64,000 bases of DNA from Tachypleus tridentatus. Taxonomy: Eukaryota; Arthropoda; Merostomata; Xiphosura; Limulidae. Shown piece by piece: positions 15,301 to 27,300 of this stretch; within the stretch, counting starts at the first letter, position 1, and the number at the start of each line of letters is the position of its first letter. A program made the position numbers and the translations under genes. The stretch covers positions 21,895,586-21,959,585 of the forward strand of contig NC_134837.1 of assembly GCF_004210375.1 (NCBI RefSeq), read 5' to 3'. The notes under the pieces were generated by a model. That model had not been told where the DNA came from, ran no database searches, and worked only from the letters and a program-made list of their open reading frames with translations.

Positions 15301-18300
15301 TCCTTTTTATCCTCCTCAACTGACAGTTGGACAGATTTTGCATGCTCAGTTATGAGGTTTCCTAATGATTCTTCAATTTTTTCTTTTACTTCAAGTTTCA
15401 TTTCTTTCTCTTCAGGCTTGGCAGGTGGTTTAACAAAATGTGATTCATCAGTGAGAACTCTACCTGCAGTTTCTTCAGGCTTTTTCTCTCTATCATCCTT
15501 TTCACACATTTTGTCAGGCTCACCAAATTGTTTAAGAGAATGTTCATCTTGAATCAAAGATTTATCCAAAGATTTTTCAGTTTTCGTTTTTATTTCAGAC
15601 TTTCTTTCAACCTTATCATGCTTACCAGATATATCCTCAGCCAATGGCTTATGTGAAGGTTTTTCTCTTTTATCCTTTATTTCATCCTTTTTCTCCTCCT
15701 CAACAGACGCAGTAAATAGTTGGACAGATTTTGCATCCTTAGTCATTAGGTTTTCTGGCGATTCTTCAATTTTCTCTTTTACTTCAAGTTTCATTTCTTT
15801 CTCTTCAGGCTTATCAGATGATTTGACAAAATGTGATTCATCAGTGACAACTCTATCTAAAGTTTCTTCGGGCTTTTTCTCTGTATCATCCTTTTTATAT
15901 ATTTTGTCAGGCTCACCAGATTCTGTAACAGAATGTTCATCTTCAACCAATGATTTATCCAAAGATTCTTCAGTTTTGGTTTTTATTTCAGACTTTCTTT
16001 CAATCTTATCATGCTTACTAGATATATCTTCACCCAATTTCTTATGTAAAGGTTTTTCACTTTTATCCTTTATTTCATCATTTTTATCCTCCTCAATAGA
16101 CTCAGTAGATAGTTGGACAGATTTTGCATCCTTAGTCATTAGGTTTTCTAGTGATTCTTCAATTTTCTCTTTCACTTCAAGTTTCTTTTCTTTCTCTTCA
16201 GGTTTGGCAGATAATTTGACAAAATGTGATTTATCAGTGACAACTCTATCTAAAGTTTCTTCAGGCTTTTTCTCTGTATCATCCTTTTGATATATTTTGT
16301 CAGGCTCACCAGATTCTGTAACAAAATGTTCATCTTCAATCAAAGATTTATCCAAAGATTCTTCAGTTTTGGTTTTTATTTCAGACTTTCTTTCAATCTT
16401 ATCAGATAGGTTAAACAACTGTTCATCAGTCTCATTGTAAGATTTATCCAAAAATTCTTCATATTTCTTTTTTATTTCTGGTTTCTTTCGTTTTTTGTCA
16501 GGTTCTCCAACTGGTTTAATATAATGTGCTCCCTCATTACATGATTTTTCCAAAGAACCTTTGCTTATTTTCTTTATTTCATATTTTTCCTCTTTTTCAA
16601 ATGTTTCATCAGGTGACATATCTGGTTTGTCACCATTAAGAGATTCTAACCTTCTATCATCTCCAAAATTAATGCAATGAGATTCCAATGAGTTACCAGC
16701 CATCAGAGGATCTGCTTCATCTTCAGCTGTAGAATAATTAAATAGAGATTTAAATCTTTCATCAGCAGCAAAATACCAAGGATGCGAGTTTGATTCTTCT
16801 TCACCTGTAGAATACTCAGCCAATGATTCTAGTCTTTCATCAGCTGTAGAATATCCAGCCAATGATTCCAGTCTTTCATCAGCTGTAGAATATCCAGCTA
16901 ATGATTCTAGTCTTTCATCAGCTGTACAATATCCAACCAGTGATTCCAGTGTTTCATCAGCTGTAGAATATCCAGCCAATGATTCTAATCTTTCATCGGC
17001 TGTAGAATATCCAGCTAATGATTCTAGTCTTTCATCAGCTGTAGAATATCCAACCAATGATTCCAGTCTTTCATCAGCTGTAGAATATCCAGCCAATGAT
17101 TCTAGTATTTCATCAGCTGTAGAATATCCAGCCAATGATTCTAGTCTTTCATCAGCTGTAGAATATCCAGCCAATGATTCTAGTCTTTCATCAGCTGTAG
17201 AATATCCAGCCAATGATTCTAGTCTTTCATCAGTTGTAGAATATCCAGCCAATGATTCTACTCTTTCATCAGCTGTAGAATATCTAAAATAGGATTCTGC
17301 TTCTTCTTCAACAGTAGAATAATCAAAGAATGATTTTGATATATTATCAGCTGCAGAGTGAGCAATATTTGATTCAGAATATAAAGTTTCAGTTTGACTA
17401 AGATCTGCATCAATAAACGACTTGCTTATGTCACACAATGATGTTGTATTCTCCAGAAACAAAATATCATGTTCTTTTTTTCCTTCTGGCATGTTTATGA
17501 TCTCATAATCATCAAGAGTAGAATGATTGGACATTTCTTCCAACTTTCTCATGCTATTCCCAAGCCTTTGGGTGGTACAGTTGGTTGTAGAACTAAAGTC
17601 TATTACTTCATAGTCTTCCTCACTCAAAACTTCAGACCATTTTGGCTGTTCTCCAAAATATTCACACACTATAAAATCAGTTTCATCCTCACTTTCAACA
17701 TCAGCACCTACAGATTCACTCCCAGAATGGCTTTCAACAGAATCCATTTCAAATTCATGTTCTTCTTCTATTCTGTTTGGTAGACAAGCAGAGTCGCATT
17801 CTTCTCTTTTCTCTGACAAACTAGAAAAATTTAAAGTTTCAGTATTAACCTGCTCATACAACTCCATATCATGCTTTTGCACTTTTTTCTCAGACAGAAT
17901 AGCAGAATTGAAATCATAACCATTCTCACCTGCATACAATTCCAATCCATGTTCTACATCCGTTTTGTCTGACAAACTTACAATTTTTAAATATTCATCA
18001 TCAACTTCTTTAGAAAGTTTCAACTCACTTGCTTCTTTTATTTCTTCTGATACTCTAGAAGATTTTAAATCATAATTATCATCCTTCTCATGCATTTCTA
18101 GTTCAAATTCTTCATATGTTCTGTCTGATGAATTAAGATATTTTAAATCCTTCTCCTCACACAGTTCAAATTCATATGCTTCATCTATTCTGTGTGACAA
18201 ATTAGAATATTCTAAATCTTCAAGATCATTTTCTTCATACAGTTCCATTTTAGGTTCTTCTCCTGTTCTGTTTGATAAACTACCAAATTTTAAGTCATCA

Positions 18301-21300
18301 ACATCATCCTGCTCATACAGTTCAAATTCATGTTCTTGTACTCTTTTCTCTTTGTCAAAACAGAAATTAGCAACGTCTTCACACAGATTCAGTCCTGGTC
18401 CAGGTCCTTCTCCTATTCTCTCTGATAAACTAGCAGATTTTGAATTCTGATTCTCATCCTCTACACACAGATTATATTCATTTTCTTCCTCTATTCTGTC
18501 TGACAAACTAGCATATTTTAAATACTCAATATTGTCCAGCATATATAGTTTCAATTCATTTTCTTCCTCTATTCTGTCTGATAATCTAGCAGATCTTATA
18601 TTTTCAATGTCATCCTGCATATATAGTTTCAGTTCATCTTCCTCTATCCTATCTGACAATCTAGCAGATTTTATATTCTCAGTGTCATCCTTCATATACA
18701 GTTTCAATTCTTCTTCTTCCTCTATTCTGTCTGACAATCTAGCAGATCTTATATTCTCAGTGTCATCCTCCATATATAATACCAAATCGTCTTCTTCCTC
18801 TATTCTGTCTGATGATCTAGTAGATTTTGTATTCTCAGTGTCATCCTCCATATATAGTTTCAATTCATCTTCTTCCTCTATTCTGTCTGATGATCTAGTA
18901 GATTTTATATTCTCAGTGTCATCCTCCATATATAATACCAAATTGTCTTCTTCCTCTATTCTGTCTGACAATTTAGCAGATTTTATATTCTCAGTGTAAT
19001 CCTTCGTATATAGTTTCAGTTCATCTTCTTCCTCTATTGTCTCTGATGATCTCCCAGATTTTACATTCTCAGTGTCATCTTGCATATATAATGACAAATC
19101 ATTTTCTTCCTCTATTCTGTCTGACAATCTAGCAGATCTTATATTCTCAGTGTCATCCTCCATATATAGTTTCAATTCATCTTCTTCCTCTATTCTGTCT
19201 GATGATCTAGTAGATTTTGTATTCTCAGTGTCATCCTCCATATATAGTTTCAATTCATCTTCTTCCTCTATTCTGTCTGATGATCTAGTAGATTTTATAT
19301 TCTCAGTGTCATCCTCCATATATAATACCAAATCGTCTTCTTCCTCTATTCTGTCTGATGATCTAGTAGATTTTGTATTCTCAGTGTCATCCTCCATATA
19401 TAGTTTCAATTCATCTTCTTCCTCTATTCTGTCTGATGATCTAGTAGATTTTATATTCTCAGTGTCATCCTCCATATATAATACCAAATCGTCTTCTTCC
19501 TCTATTCTGTCTGACAATTTAGCAGATTTTATATTCTCAGTGTAATCCTTCGTATATAGTTTCAGTTCATCTTCTTCCTCTATTGTCTCTGATGATCTCC
19601 CAGATTTTACATTCTCAGTGTCATCTTGCATATATAATGACAAATCATTTTCTTCCTCTATTCTGTCTGACAATCTAGCAGATCTTATATTCTCAGTGTC
19701 ATCCTCCATATATAGTTTCAATTCATCTTCTTCTTCTATTCTGTATGATGATCCAACAACTTTTATATTTTCAATGTCATCCCTCACATATAGTTTCAGT
19801 TCATCTTCTTCCTCTATTCTGTCTGACAATCTAGCAGATTTTATATTCTCATTGTCATCCTCCATATATAGTTTCAATTCATCTTCTTCCTCTATTCTGT
19901 CTGACGATCTAGTAGATTTTATATATTCAATGTCATCCTCCATATATAATACCAAATCGTCTTCTTCCTCTATTCTGTCTGATGATCTAGTAGATTTTGT
20001 ATTCTCAGTGTCATCCTCCATATATAGTTTCAGTTCATCTTCTTCCTCTCTTCTGTCTGATGATCCAACAACTTTTATATTTTCAATGTCATCTCTCACA
20101 TATAGTTTCAGTTCATCTTCTTCTTCTATTCTCTCTGATGATCTACCAGATTTTATATTCTCAGTGTCATCCTCCATATATAATACCAAATCATCTTCTT
20201 CCTCTGTTCTGTCTGACAATTTAGCAAATTTTATATTCTCAGTGTCATCCTTCGTATATAATTTCAATTCATTTTCTTCCTCTATTCTGTCTGATGATCT
20301 ACTAGATTTTATATTCTCAGTGTCATCCTCCATATATAATACCAAATCGTCTTCTTCCTCTGTTCTGTCTGACAATTTAGCAGATTTTATATTCTCAGTG
20401 TAATCCTTCGTATATAGTTTCAGTTCATCTTCTTCCTCTATTGTCTCTGATGATCTCCCAGATTTTACATTCTCAGTGTCATCTTGCATATATAATGACA
20501 AATCATTTTCTTCCTCTATTCTGTCTGACAATCTAACAGATCTTATATTCTCAGTGTCATCCTCCATACAAAGTTTCAATTCATCTTCTTCCTCTATTCT
20601 GTCTGACGATCTAGTAGATTTTATATATTCAGTGTCATCCTCCATATATAATACCAAATCATCTTCTTCCTCTGTTCTGTCTGACAATTTAGCAAATTTT
20701 ATATTCTCAGTGTCATCCTTCGTATATAATTTCAATTCATTTTCTTCCTCTATTCTGTCTGATGATCCACTAGATTTTATATTCTCAGTGTTATCCTCCA
20801 TATATAATACCAAATCGTCTTCTTCCTCTGTTCTGTCTGACAATTTAGCAGATTTTATATTCTCAGTGTAATCCTTTGTATATAGTTTCAGTTCATCTTC
20901 TTCCTCTATTGTCTCTGATGATCTCCCAGATTTTACATTCTCAGTGTCATCTTGCATATATAATGACAAATCATTTTCTTCCTCTATTCTGTCTGACAAT
21001 CTAACAGATCTTATATTCTCAGTGTCATCCTCCATACAAAGTTTCAATTCATCTTCTTCCTCTATTCTGTCTGACGATCTAGTAGATTTTATATATTCAA
21101 TGTCATCCTCCATATATAATACCAAATCGTCTTCTTCCTCTATTCTGTCTGATGATCTAGTAGATTTTGTATTCTCAGTGTCATCTTGCATACATAATGA
21201 CAATTTATCTTCCTTTTTCTTGTCTGACAATCTAAGATGTTTTGTATTGTCCTCCTCATCCATTTCACACAATTCAACTTCATGTTCTTCACCTACTCCA

Positions 21301-24300
21301 CCTGACAAATTTACATACCTTAAATCCTTGTTGACTTCAATTTGCTCAGACTGTTCCAAACCAAATTCCTCTTCTATTCTGTCTGACAGTAATTCCTCTG
21401 TCACAATATTACCTGAGTGCAATATTTTGCTCTCATTACTACGATCATCCTTCAAAATATCCCCTGCTACAGTGTTCACCAACATGTCAGTATTTATTTC
21501 AAACTGATGTCTTTCAAGGTGATTCACATTCTGGCTTTCTGTTTCAAGTTTGGATGAAGAACTGGTTTCAGTATGTCTATCTTCCTTCATATTTGTTTGA
21601 AGCTTATGAACAGAAACAGTTTCAGGTTGGCTTTCTTCCTTTATGTCTCTTTCAAACTTGTGCATAGGACACTTCTCTTCCTTTTTATCTGTTTCAATCA
21701 CATGTACAGAACTGGTTTCAGGATGCATCTCTTCCTTCCTATCTCTTTCAAGCTTGTGTACAAAACTGATTTCAGAGTGCCTTTCTTCCTTTTTATCTGT
21801 TTCAACTTTATGTATAGAAATGGTTTCAGGATCCATCTCTTCCTTCTTTTCTGTTTCAAGTTTATCTACACAAATAGTTTCAGGATGCCTCTCTTCCTTC
21901 TTATCTGTTTCAATTTTGTCTATACAAATGGTTTCAGTATGCTCGTTTTCCTTCTTATCTGCTTCAAAGTTGCCTATACAAATAGTTTCAGGATGTCTCT
22001 CTTCCTTCCTATCTCTTTCAAGCTTCTGTAAAGAAATGGTTTCAGAGTACCTCTCTTCCTTTTTATCTGTTTCAACCTTATGTATAGAACTGGTTTCAGG
22101 AATTATCTCTTCCTTATGTTCTATTTCAAATTTCTCTGTACAAATAGTTTCAGGATGCCTCTCTTCCTTCTTATCTGTTTCAATTTTGTCTATACAAATG
22201 GTTTCAGTATGCTCGTTTTCCTTCTTATCTGCTTCAAAGTTGCCTATACAAATAGTTTCAGGATGTCTCTCTTCCTTCCTATCTCTTTCAAGCTTCTGTA
22301 AAGAAATGGTTTCAGAGTACCTCTCTTCCTTTTATCTGTTTCAACCTTATGTATAGAACTGGTTTCAGGAATTATCTCTTCCTTATGTTCTATTTCAAAT
22401 TTCTCTGTACAAATAGTTTCAGGATGCCTCTCTTCCTTCTTATCTGTTTCAATTTTGTCTATACAAATGGTTTCAGTATGCTCGTTTTCCTTCTTATCTG
22501 CTTCAAAGTTGCCTATACAAATAGTTTCAGGATGTCTCTCTTCCTTCCTATCTCTTTCAAGCTTCTGTAAAGAAATGGTTTCAGAGTACCTCTCTTCCTT
22601 TTATCTGTTTCAACCTTATGTATAGAACTGGTTTCAGGAATTATCTCTTCCTTATGTTCTATTTCAAATTTCTCTGTACAAATAGTTTCAGGATGCCTCT
22701 CTTCCTTCTTATCTGTTTCAATTTTGTCTATACAAATGGTTTCAGTATGCTCGTTTTCCTTCTTATCTGCTTCAAAGTTGCCTATACAAATAGTTTCAGG
22801 ATGTCTCTCTTCCTTCCTATCTCTTTCAAGCTTCTGTAAAGAAATGGTTTCAGAGTACCTCTCTTCCTTTTTATCTGTTTCAACCTTATGTATAGAACTG
22901 GTTTCAGGAATTATCTCTTCCTTATGTTCTATTTCAAATTTCTCTGTACAAATAGTTTCAGGATGCCTCTCTTCCTTCTTATCTGTTTCAATTTTGTCTA
23001 TACAAATGGTTTCAGTATGCTCGTTTTCCTTCTTATCTGCTTCAAAGTTGCCTATACAAATAGTTTCAGGATGTCTCTCTTCCTTCCTATCTCTTTCAAG
23101 CTTCTGTAAAGAAATGGTTTCAGAGTACCTCTCTTCCTTTTATCTGTTTCAACCTTATGTATAGAACTGGTTTCAGGAATTATCTCTTCCTTATGTTCTA
23201 TTTCAAATTTCTCTGTACAAATAGTTTCAGGATGCCTCTCTTCCTTCTTATCTGTTTCAATTTTGTCTATACAAATGGTTTCAGTATGCTCGTTTTCCTT
23301 CTTATCTGCTTCAAAGTTGCCTATACAAATAGTTTCAGGATGTCTCTCTTCCTTCCTATCTATTTCAAGCTTCTGTAAAGAAATGGTTTCAGAGTACCTC
23401 TCTTCGTTTTTATCTGTTTCAACCTTATGTATAGAACTGGTTTCAGGAATGATCTCTTCCTTATGTTCTATTTCAAATTTCTCTGTACAAATAGTTTCAG
23501 GATGCCTCTTTTCCTTCTTATCTGTTTCAATTTTGTCTATACAAATGGTTTCAGTATGCTCGTTTTCCTTCTTATCTGCTTCAAAGTTGCCTATACAAAT
23601 AGTTTCAGGATGTCTCTCTTCCTTCCTATCTCTTTCAAGCTTCTGTATAGAAATGGTTTCAGAGTACCTTTCTTCCTTTTTATCTGTTTCAACCTTATGT
23701 ATAGAACTGGTTTCAGGAATTATCTCTTCCTTATATTCTATTTCAAATTTATCTGTACAAATAGTTTCAGGATGCCTCTCTTCCTTGTTATCTGTTTCAA
23801 GTTTGTGTGCACAACTGGTTTTAGTATGTCTATCATCCTGCCTATCTGCTTCACTACTCTGTGTAGATATATTTTCAGGGTGCCTTTCTTCCTTCATATA
23901 TGTTTCAAGCTTCTGTACAGGATGTTTATCTTCCTCCCTGTGTGTTTCTAGCTTGTGTATAGGACTAGTTTCTGGATGCCTCTCTTCCTTTCTATCTCTT
24001 TCAACCTTATGTACAGAACTGGTTTCAGGATGCCTCTCTTCCCTCATACCTGCTTCAAGTTTAGCTATGCAAATAGTTTCAGGATGCCTCTCTTCCTTTC
24101 TATCTCTTTCAAGCTTGTGTACAGAACTGGTTCCGGAGTGCCTCTCTTCCTTGTCTGTTTCAACCTTATGTATAGAACTGGTTTCAGGATCCATCTCCTC
24201 CTTCTTGTCTGTTTCAAATTTGTCTATACAAATAGTTTGAGGATGCCTCTCTTCCTTCTTATCTACTTCAAGTTTGTCTATACAAATAGTTTCAGGATGC

Positions 24301-27300
24301 CTCTCTTCCCTTCTGTGAGTTTCAAGCTTGTGTATAGAACGGATTTCAGGATGGCTTTCTACTTTCATATCTATTTCAAGATGTCTCTCCTCCTTCTTAT
24401 TTTCTTTTCCAAATGTTTGTAGAGAGCTGATTTCAAAACGTTTCAAAGGATCCTTGTCTGTATCCAAGTACTTTATGGTTTTGGTTTCATCTCTGCTTTT
24501 ATTGAGCTTTTGTCCTGAATTTATTAAATGAGACTTTGTTAAATTATCATATTTCATAGAGTCTTCATCACATTGGAAACCTGAACTATCACTTAAAGAA
24601 ATATGGTGATTACCTATATTAACGTTTTTATCCTCAACATAAAAATTTTGATTTTCTCTATCAGAAAGTTGGTGCACATTAGTATTTTTTGTTTCTCTGT
24701 CAGTAAAATAATATTCTGTGCTATTTTGCTCATCACTAGTATAAAGATTTTGTCTTCCATGCTGTGAAAGAGGGAGGCCTTGTGTTATATATTCTTCTTC
24801 ATATATACAAGACCCTTCCATTTGTATCTCATCATTATCACTTTTCTCTTTACTACAATAAGGATACTGTGTTTGTGCATCAGAAATGGGACAACCATCT
24901 GTAAAATATTCTTTTACATCAATATAAAAATCTTGAGGCCTTACATCATGAAGTTGATTACCATCTTTGACCTTTTCCTCTTTACCAATATAATGATATT
25001 GGGTTTCTAACTCAGAAAGTTTTAACCTATCTGTGGTGAATTTGTTTTCAACAACAATATTTTCTTGGGATTCTATTAACCCTCTTGTTTGATTAACATT
25101 AATCACATTAGTATACAAGTTTTCTGCTTCCTCTTCTTTGTCATTAGCTTCTAAATTCATCATTGTTGATTTCTGTTGAATCTTACTTTCCTTTTGAATC
25201 AAAGCTAATTTGCTAAGGAAACCAGAATTTCGAAGATTTGTCTTTGTATCTTTCTCTTCTGTCATGTAATTATTATTATGATTGTGAGCTACTGTTTGCT
25301 GGGTACTGACAGTGTTTTCTGTCTCTCCTGAATAGGTTCTTGACCTATTAGATACTGGAGAGGGACAGAGAAGATTATGTTCACTGTTACCTTTGGTTCT
25401 TTCTTCTAAGTTTGAGATATGTTGTAGAAATGGTGTCATTGCTGATTTTGCCAAAGCAGAATATGCCTTTTCTATATTGCCCTCATTCGTTGTTAATGCC
25501 AAAGCTATTTCTTTTGTTGGAAAGTTTCCTCGTGACATTAACTCGAGAAACTAAAAAATATATATAATATAGGTGAGTTTCCTTTTCTACCACATACTTT
25601 TATTATTAAAATAAAAAAATTTGAACAAAAATGGAAAAAGTGACATGTATCTGTTTTTATAAGTGTTATATACATAGAATTATCCTACAACTCAATTTGA
25701 GCATTATTAGATACATATGTACAAAATAAATTTGAAGTTGCATATTTAGAACTATTGGAAAAACAGGTTTACAAAATATATTTTTGTTATATTCTTTTGT
25801 TTTTTAATAATTATCAAACATTTACAAAACAGAAATATCTTATGTAAGCTTAAAACATCACTTGCAAAGGTTAATAAGTTAAAACATGTCACAAAGCTAA
25901 AATGTATTGCACAATAAAACTTTAATAAAAAGGACAACAAGTAATTATTGTAAACTAAAGGTAAGTTTTTAGATTCTGTCAATAGTTTTAACAACTGGCC
26001 AGGATTAGCTAAGGGATCTAATCACTTGAATAGTATAAAGATTTTTTTTATTTGTGTAAACAGTCCTTCTCAGGGTTCTCTAGGACATTTCTTATAGTAT
26101 ATCTACATGGACCTTGACCACAACCATGAGGTCAACCTAAAACTACGTTGATTTCCTTATTGTGCTAGGCACTGCTTAACCAAGATGGCTTCTAGTTCAG
26201 ACTAAGGCTTGATAATTGCCTTAGTAGAGCCATGTTCTATATACCATAGAACTACCCAAAAACAACCAAAATGAAATCAACCAACAAAAAGAAGACACCC
26301 AAAAGTCCCAACTCACACAATGCTCAACTGCTGATGCTGAGGAACTGAACACCCCCTGCACCATGTCTAAAACTACCTTTCAAACGTCACCAGAAGTCCT
26401 CATCAGAGGAGTCACAGGCATTTATAGACAGCCTCATGCAGCTAGAAAACTTCACTAACTGTTCCCAACAATCATATTCACTAATATATTCTGCCTACCC
26501 AAGACAGGCATCATTGTGAAGTGCACACAACCTAAGGAGTACATCATGATTCTCATGTCCTGTCCAGATATTGCCTTCAGGGAAAGGAACTTGTCAGTCA
26601 AAAGGACCTGAAGTCTACCCTTGGATATCTCTAAGCAAGAGATCAATGATGAATTGAAAATCCAGAGGATCAATGTCACCAGAGTAGAGCACATAAAATC
26701 TACCAGAACAAGCCTTATAATTCCTTTAGTCCATTTTACCTACAACCTAAAGATGACAGAAAACCTTATCTGTGATGCTATCACCTTATGGTAACTTCAC
26801 CACACTTTTGAACCCTTCAAAGCTAATGCTCCCGAACTAGTACAGTGCTTCAACTGACAGCATTTCAAGTATACTAAGATCACCTGTACTGCAGCTACTA
26901 GATGTGTCCAGTATAGAGACCATCACCAAGTAACTGAATGACCCAATATAAGAAAAGTTACCTGCTCCAATTGTAGACGACAACACACCTTATCTTACCA
27001 ATGATGCATGAAATTCAAAGCCATTTTAGATTTACTCCACTAAGCCCTCAACCCCACCAGTAAAGACCCACAACCACAGTCCATAGGAATCTGTCATTGA
27101 ATACCTTTTACCACAACTATCAAACTACCTTAAAACCTTAAACATCAACCAGCATTACTTTGAAGACCTATGCTGAAGCAGTTCAATTCCTGTCTTCTAA
27201 AGTCAAAATAAAAACTCACTTACTAGTGTTGTATGCCTGAATCACCACCTTTTTGAACAATGTATTCTTGATTTGCCATGAAAACACCACCATCAGTGAC

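Larger units (their letters stand above)
6745..16400 (-). repeat. Coding repeat family D: 131-residue (393-bp) units, about 24 copies
   Basis: Units start at I/V-E-R-K-S-E-[IV]-K-T-K-T-E-E-S-L and run through T-D-E-S-H-F-V-K, K-E-K-I-E-E-S and S-E-K-P-L-H-K-P-L-A-E-D-I-S to G-K-H-D-K. Spacing is 393 bases, with 384-base variants that lack three residues near Q-L-S-x-E-S-V-E-E-D. The region is Lys/Glu-rich with little hydrophobic content, so disorder or long charged helices are expected. Sub-types recur in a mixed order (E-P-D-K-I-C-E-K versus E-P-D-K-M-C-E-K; L-D-R-V-V versus A-G-R-V-L), suggesting repeated unequal exchange. This is nearly half of the giant exon. Confidence 0.95.
21542..24400 (-). 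repeat. Coding repeat family A: 18-residue (54-bp) units
   Basis: About 50 consecutive units of the type K-[LVF]-E-x-D-K-K-E-E-R-H-P-E-T-[IS]-[CS]-[IV]-[DH] make up this part of the giant exon's protein. Each ends in Asp, His or similar before the next K-x-E. Charge is high and mixed, with a regular Cys or Ser and a His-Pro-Glu-Thr core. No known domain matches. Units differ more at the edges than in the centre, where a higher-order unit has been copied (see 21890-23760). Confidence 0.95.

Noticed and set aside
6808-16290. Plus-strand open frames repeating MRF.../SSFISSF-like proteins
   Set aside because: Same cause: mirror images of the 131-residue repeat. No independent evidence of coding.
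11478-21836. Treating the 3,452-codon frame as a stand-alone gene
   Set aside because: Same repeat families and frame continue on both sides once single-base indels are allowed, and splice signals exist only at 25550 and 3607.
18532-24240. Long plus-strand open frames (up to 325 codons) rich in Ser/Phe/Cys opposite the giant exon
   Set aside because: They are antisense shadows of periodic codons in the minus-strand repeats and break wherever the repeat period shifts. They lack start context, and the minus frame is open over far longer stretches with domain continuity.
3607-25550. Programmed ribosomal frameshifting at the A runs of the coding strand
   Set aside because: Sister units with the normal run length stay in frame, the shifts occur in both directions, and no stem or slippery heptamer context is evident. 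Consensus error is simpler.
25752-25994. 80-codon minus-strand open frame in the intron
   Set aside because: Low-complexity Phe/Leu-rich AT translation without splice fit or similarity.
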